Assembly: GCA_003242605.1 (NCBI GenBank)
Contig: QGUZ01000254.1
Span: forward strand, 1-7,258
Reading direction: 5' to 3'
Source: Actinomycetota bacterium
GTDB lineage: Bacteria; Actinomycetota; Actinomycetes; Streptosporangiales; Streptosporangiaceae
DNA: 7,258 nucleotides
In this document: one piece after another, positions 6,605 to 7,258 of the stretch
How the letters are laid out: each line of letters opens with the position of its first letter
Position numbering within the stretch: position 1 is the first letter of the stretch
Notes under the pieces: generated by a model
Told to the model about the DNA's origin: nothing
The model's database searches: none
The model's input: only the letters and a program-made list of their open reading frames with translations
Translations under genes and position numbers: made by a program

Positions 6605-7258
6605 CCAGCCCCGCACCGGTCGTCTCACCCAAGCCGGTGACCGCGCAGGCCCCGGCCGCGCGGCCCGCCCGCCGCGTCCGCGTGCCGGGCTGGGTGCCGT
6701 GGGCCGGGTGCGTGGCCGTCGCCATCGTGCTCTACCTGCTGTTCGCGGGCGAGGCGGTGCTGCCGCACGACGAGGACGCCCGGGCCTTCGCGATCCTGCG
6801 GGACGCCCGGGACTGGGTGGACGCGAACCGCAACAGCAGCCCGATCTTCCTGTTCTTCATCAACTACATCCGGCTGTTCATCGACGTGCTGGTGAGCGTG
6901 CTGCAGACGGGCCTGCACGCGATGGGCTGGCCGGGGCTGATCGTCGCCGCCGGGGCGCTGGGCTGGGCGCTCGGCGGCTGGCGGCTCGGCCTGCTGTCGC
7001 TCGCCGGGTTCGCCTCGTTCGGCGTGCTCGGCGTGTGGGAGATGGCGGTCGACACCCTCGCCCTGGTGATCGCCGCCGTGCTGCTGTCGCTGCTCATCGG
7101 GCTGCCGCTCGGCATCTGGGCCGGGTACTCCGAGCGGGTCCGGCGGTTCCTCACGCCGATCCTCGACGTGATGCAGATCATGCCGACCTTCGCCTACCTC
7201 GCGCCGATGACGCTGTTCTTCCTCATCGGCGCGCCCTCGGCGACGGTCGCCACCATGA
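6601..7258 (+). CDS. proW: Glycine betaine/proline ABC importer permease (ProW/OpuAB family), 3' end cut off
   Basis: An open frame of 219 codons runs from ATG 6601 past the window edge with no stop, so the gene is partial. The start overlaps the ATPase stop in ATGA, implying translational coupling. The N-terminus is a Pro/Ala/Arg-rich cytosolic tail (1-30). Hydrophobic segments follow at about 33-50, 83-105, 110-125, 128-147, 150-175 and 196-212. LALVIAAVLLSLLIGLPLGIWAGYSERVRR (153-182) and PILDVMQIMPTFAYL (186-200) match the start of the ABC permease core in this family, where the PxLDxMQxxPxFxYL pattern is characteristic. The extended region before the core (1-150) also occurs in ProW proteins. 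It should form the membrane channel with the ProV partner. No substrate-binding protein is seen in the window; it may lie downstream or be fused to this product. Confidence 0.9.

Overview
The window is very GC-rich, with GC-heavy third codon positions, GTG starts and conserved miaA–dapF adjacency. This points to an actinobacterium. A Streptosporangiales-like actinomycete is my best guess, but it rests on overall gene style and not on a database match. All recognisable genes are on the + strand; the large minus-strand open frames are GC-driven shadows.

Layout: bases 1-277 hold no confident gene, apart from a possible tail of an upstream gene and a hairpin. Then come miaA (tRNA dimethylallyltransferase, 278-1399), dapF (diaminopimelate epimerase, 1339-2178) and a 760-residue cytosolic helical-repeat protein of unknown function (2378-4660). 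After a strikingly AT-richer spacer follows a stand-alone type II phosphomannose-isomerase-like cupin (4885-5250). A 256-base leader region then precedes a quaternary-amine (glycine betaine/proline) ABC importer operon: the ProV/OpuAA ATPase (5507-6604) and the permease (6601 to the window end, cut off).

How the parts work together: miaA and dapF are housekeeping genes (A37 tRNA modification; lysine and cell-wall meso-DAP synthesis). The transporter pair is translationally coupled by an ATGA overlap and should import compatible solutes under osmotic stress. The cupin may serve sugar-phosphate metabolism. No clear functional link joins the repeat protein to either side.

Main points of interest: (1) the first three genes have no Shine-Dalgarno but carry a -10-like hexamer 6-8 bases before their ATG, as in leaderless transcription, whereas the cupin and ATPase genes have good Shine-Dalgarno sites; (2) the ATPase leader has an 8-base element complementary to its own ribosome-binding site and start codon, plus a competing local hairpin, so it could be a translational switch; (3) MiaA has an Arg-rich C-terminal tail of about 60 residues running over the dapF promoter and start; (4) the repeat protein has a two-part architecture and an unassigned C-terminal domain; (5) the ProV ATPase keeps only one CBS-like motif. 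No mobile element, CRISPR array, tRNA or rRNA was seen.
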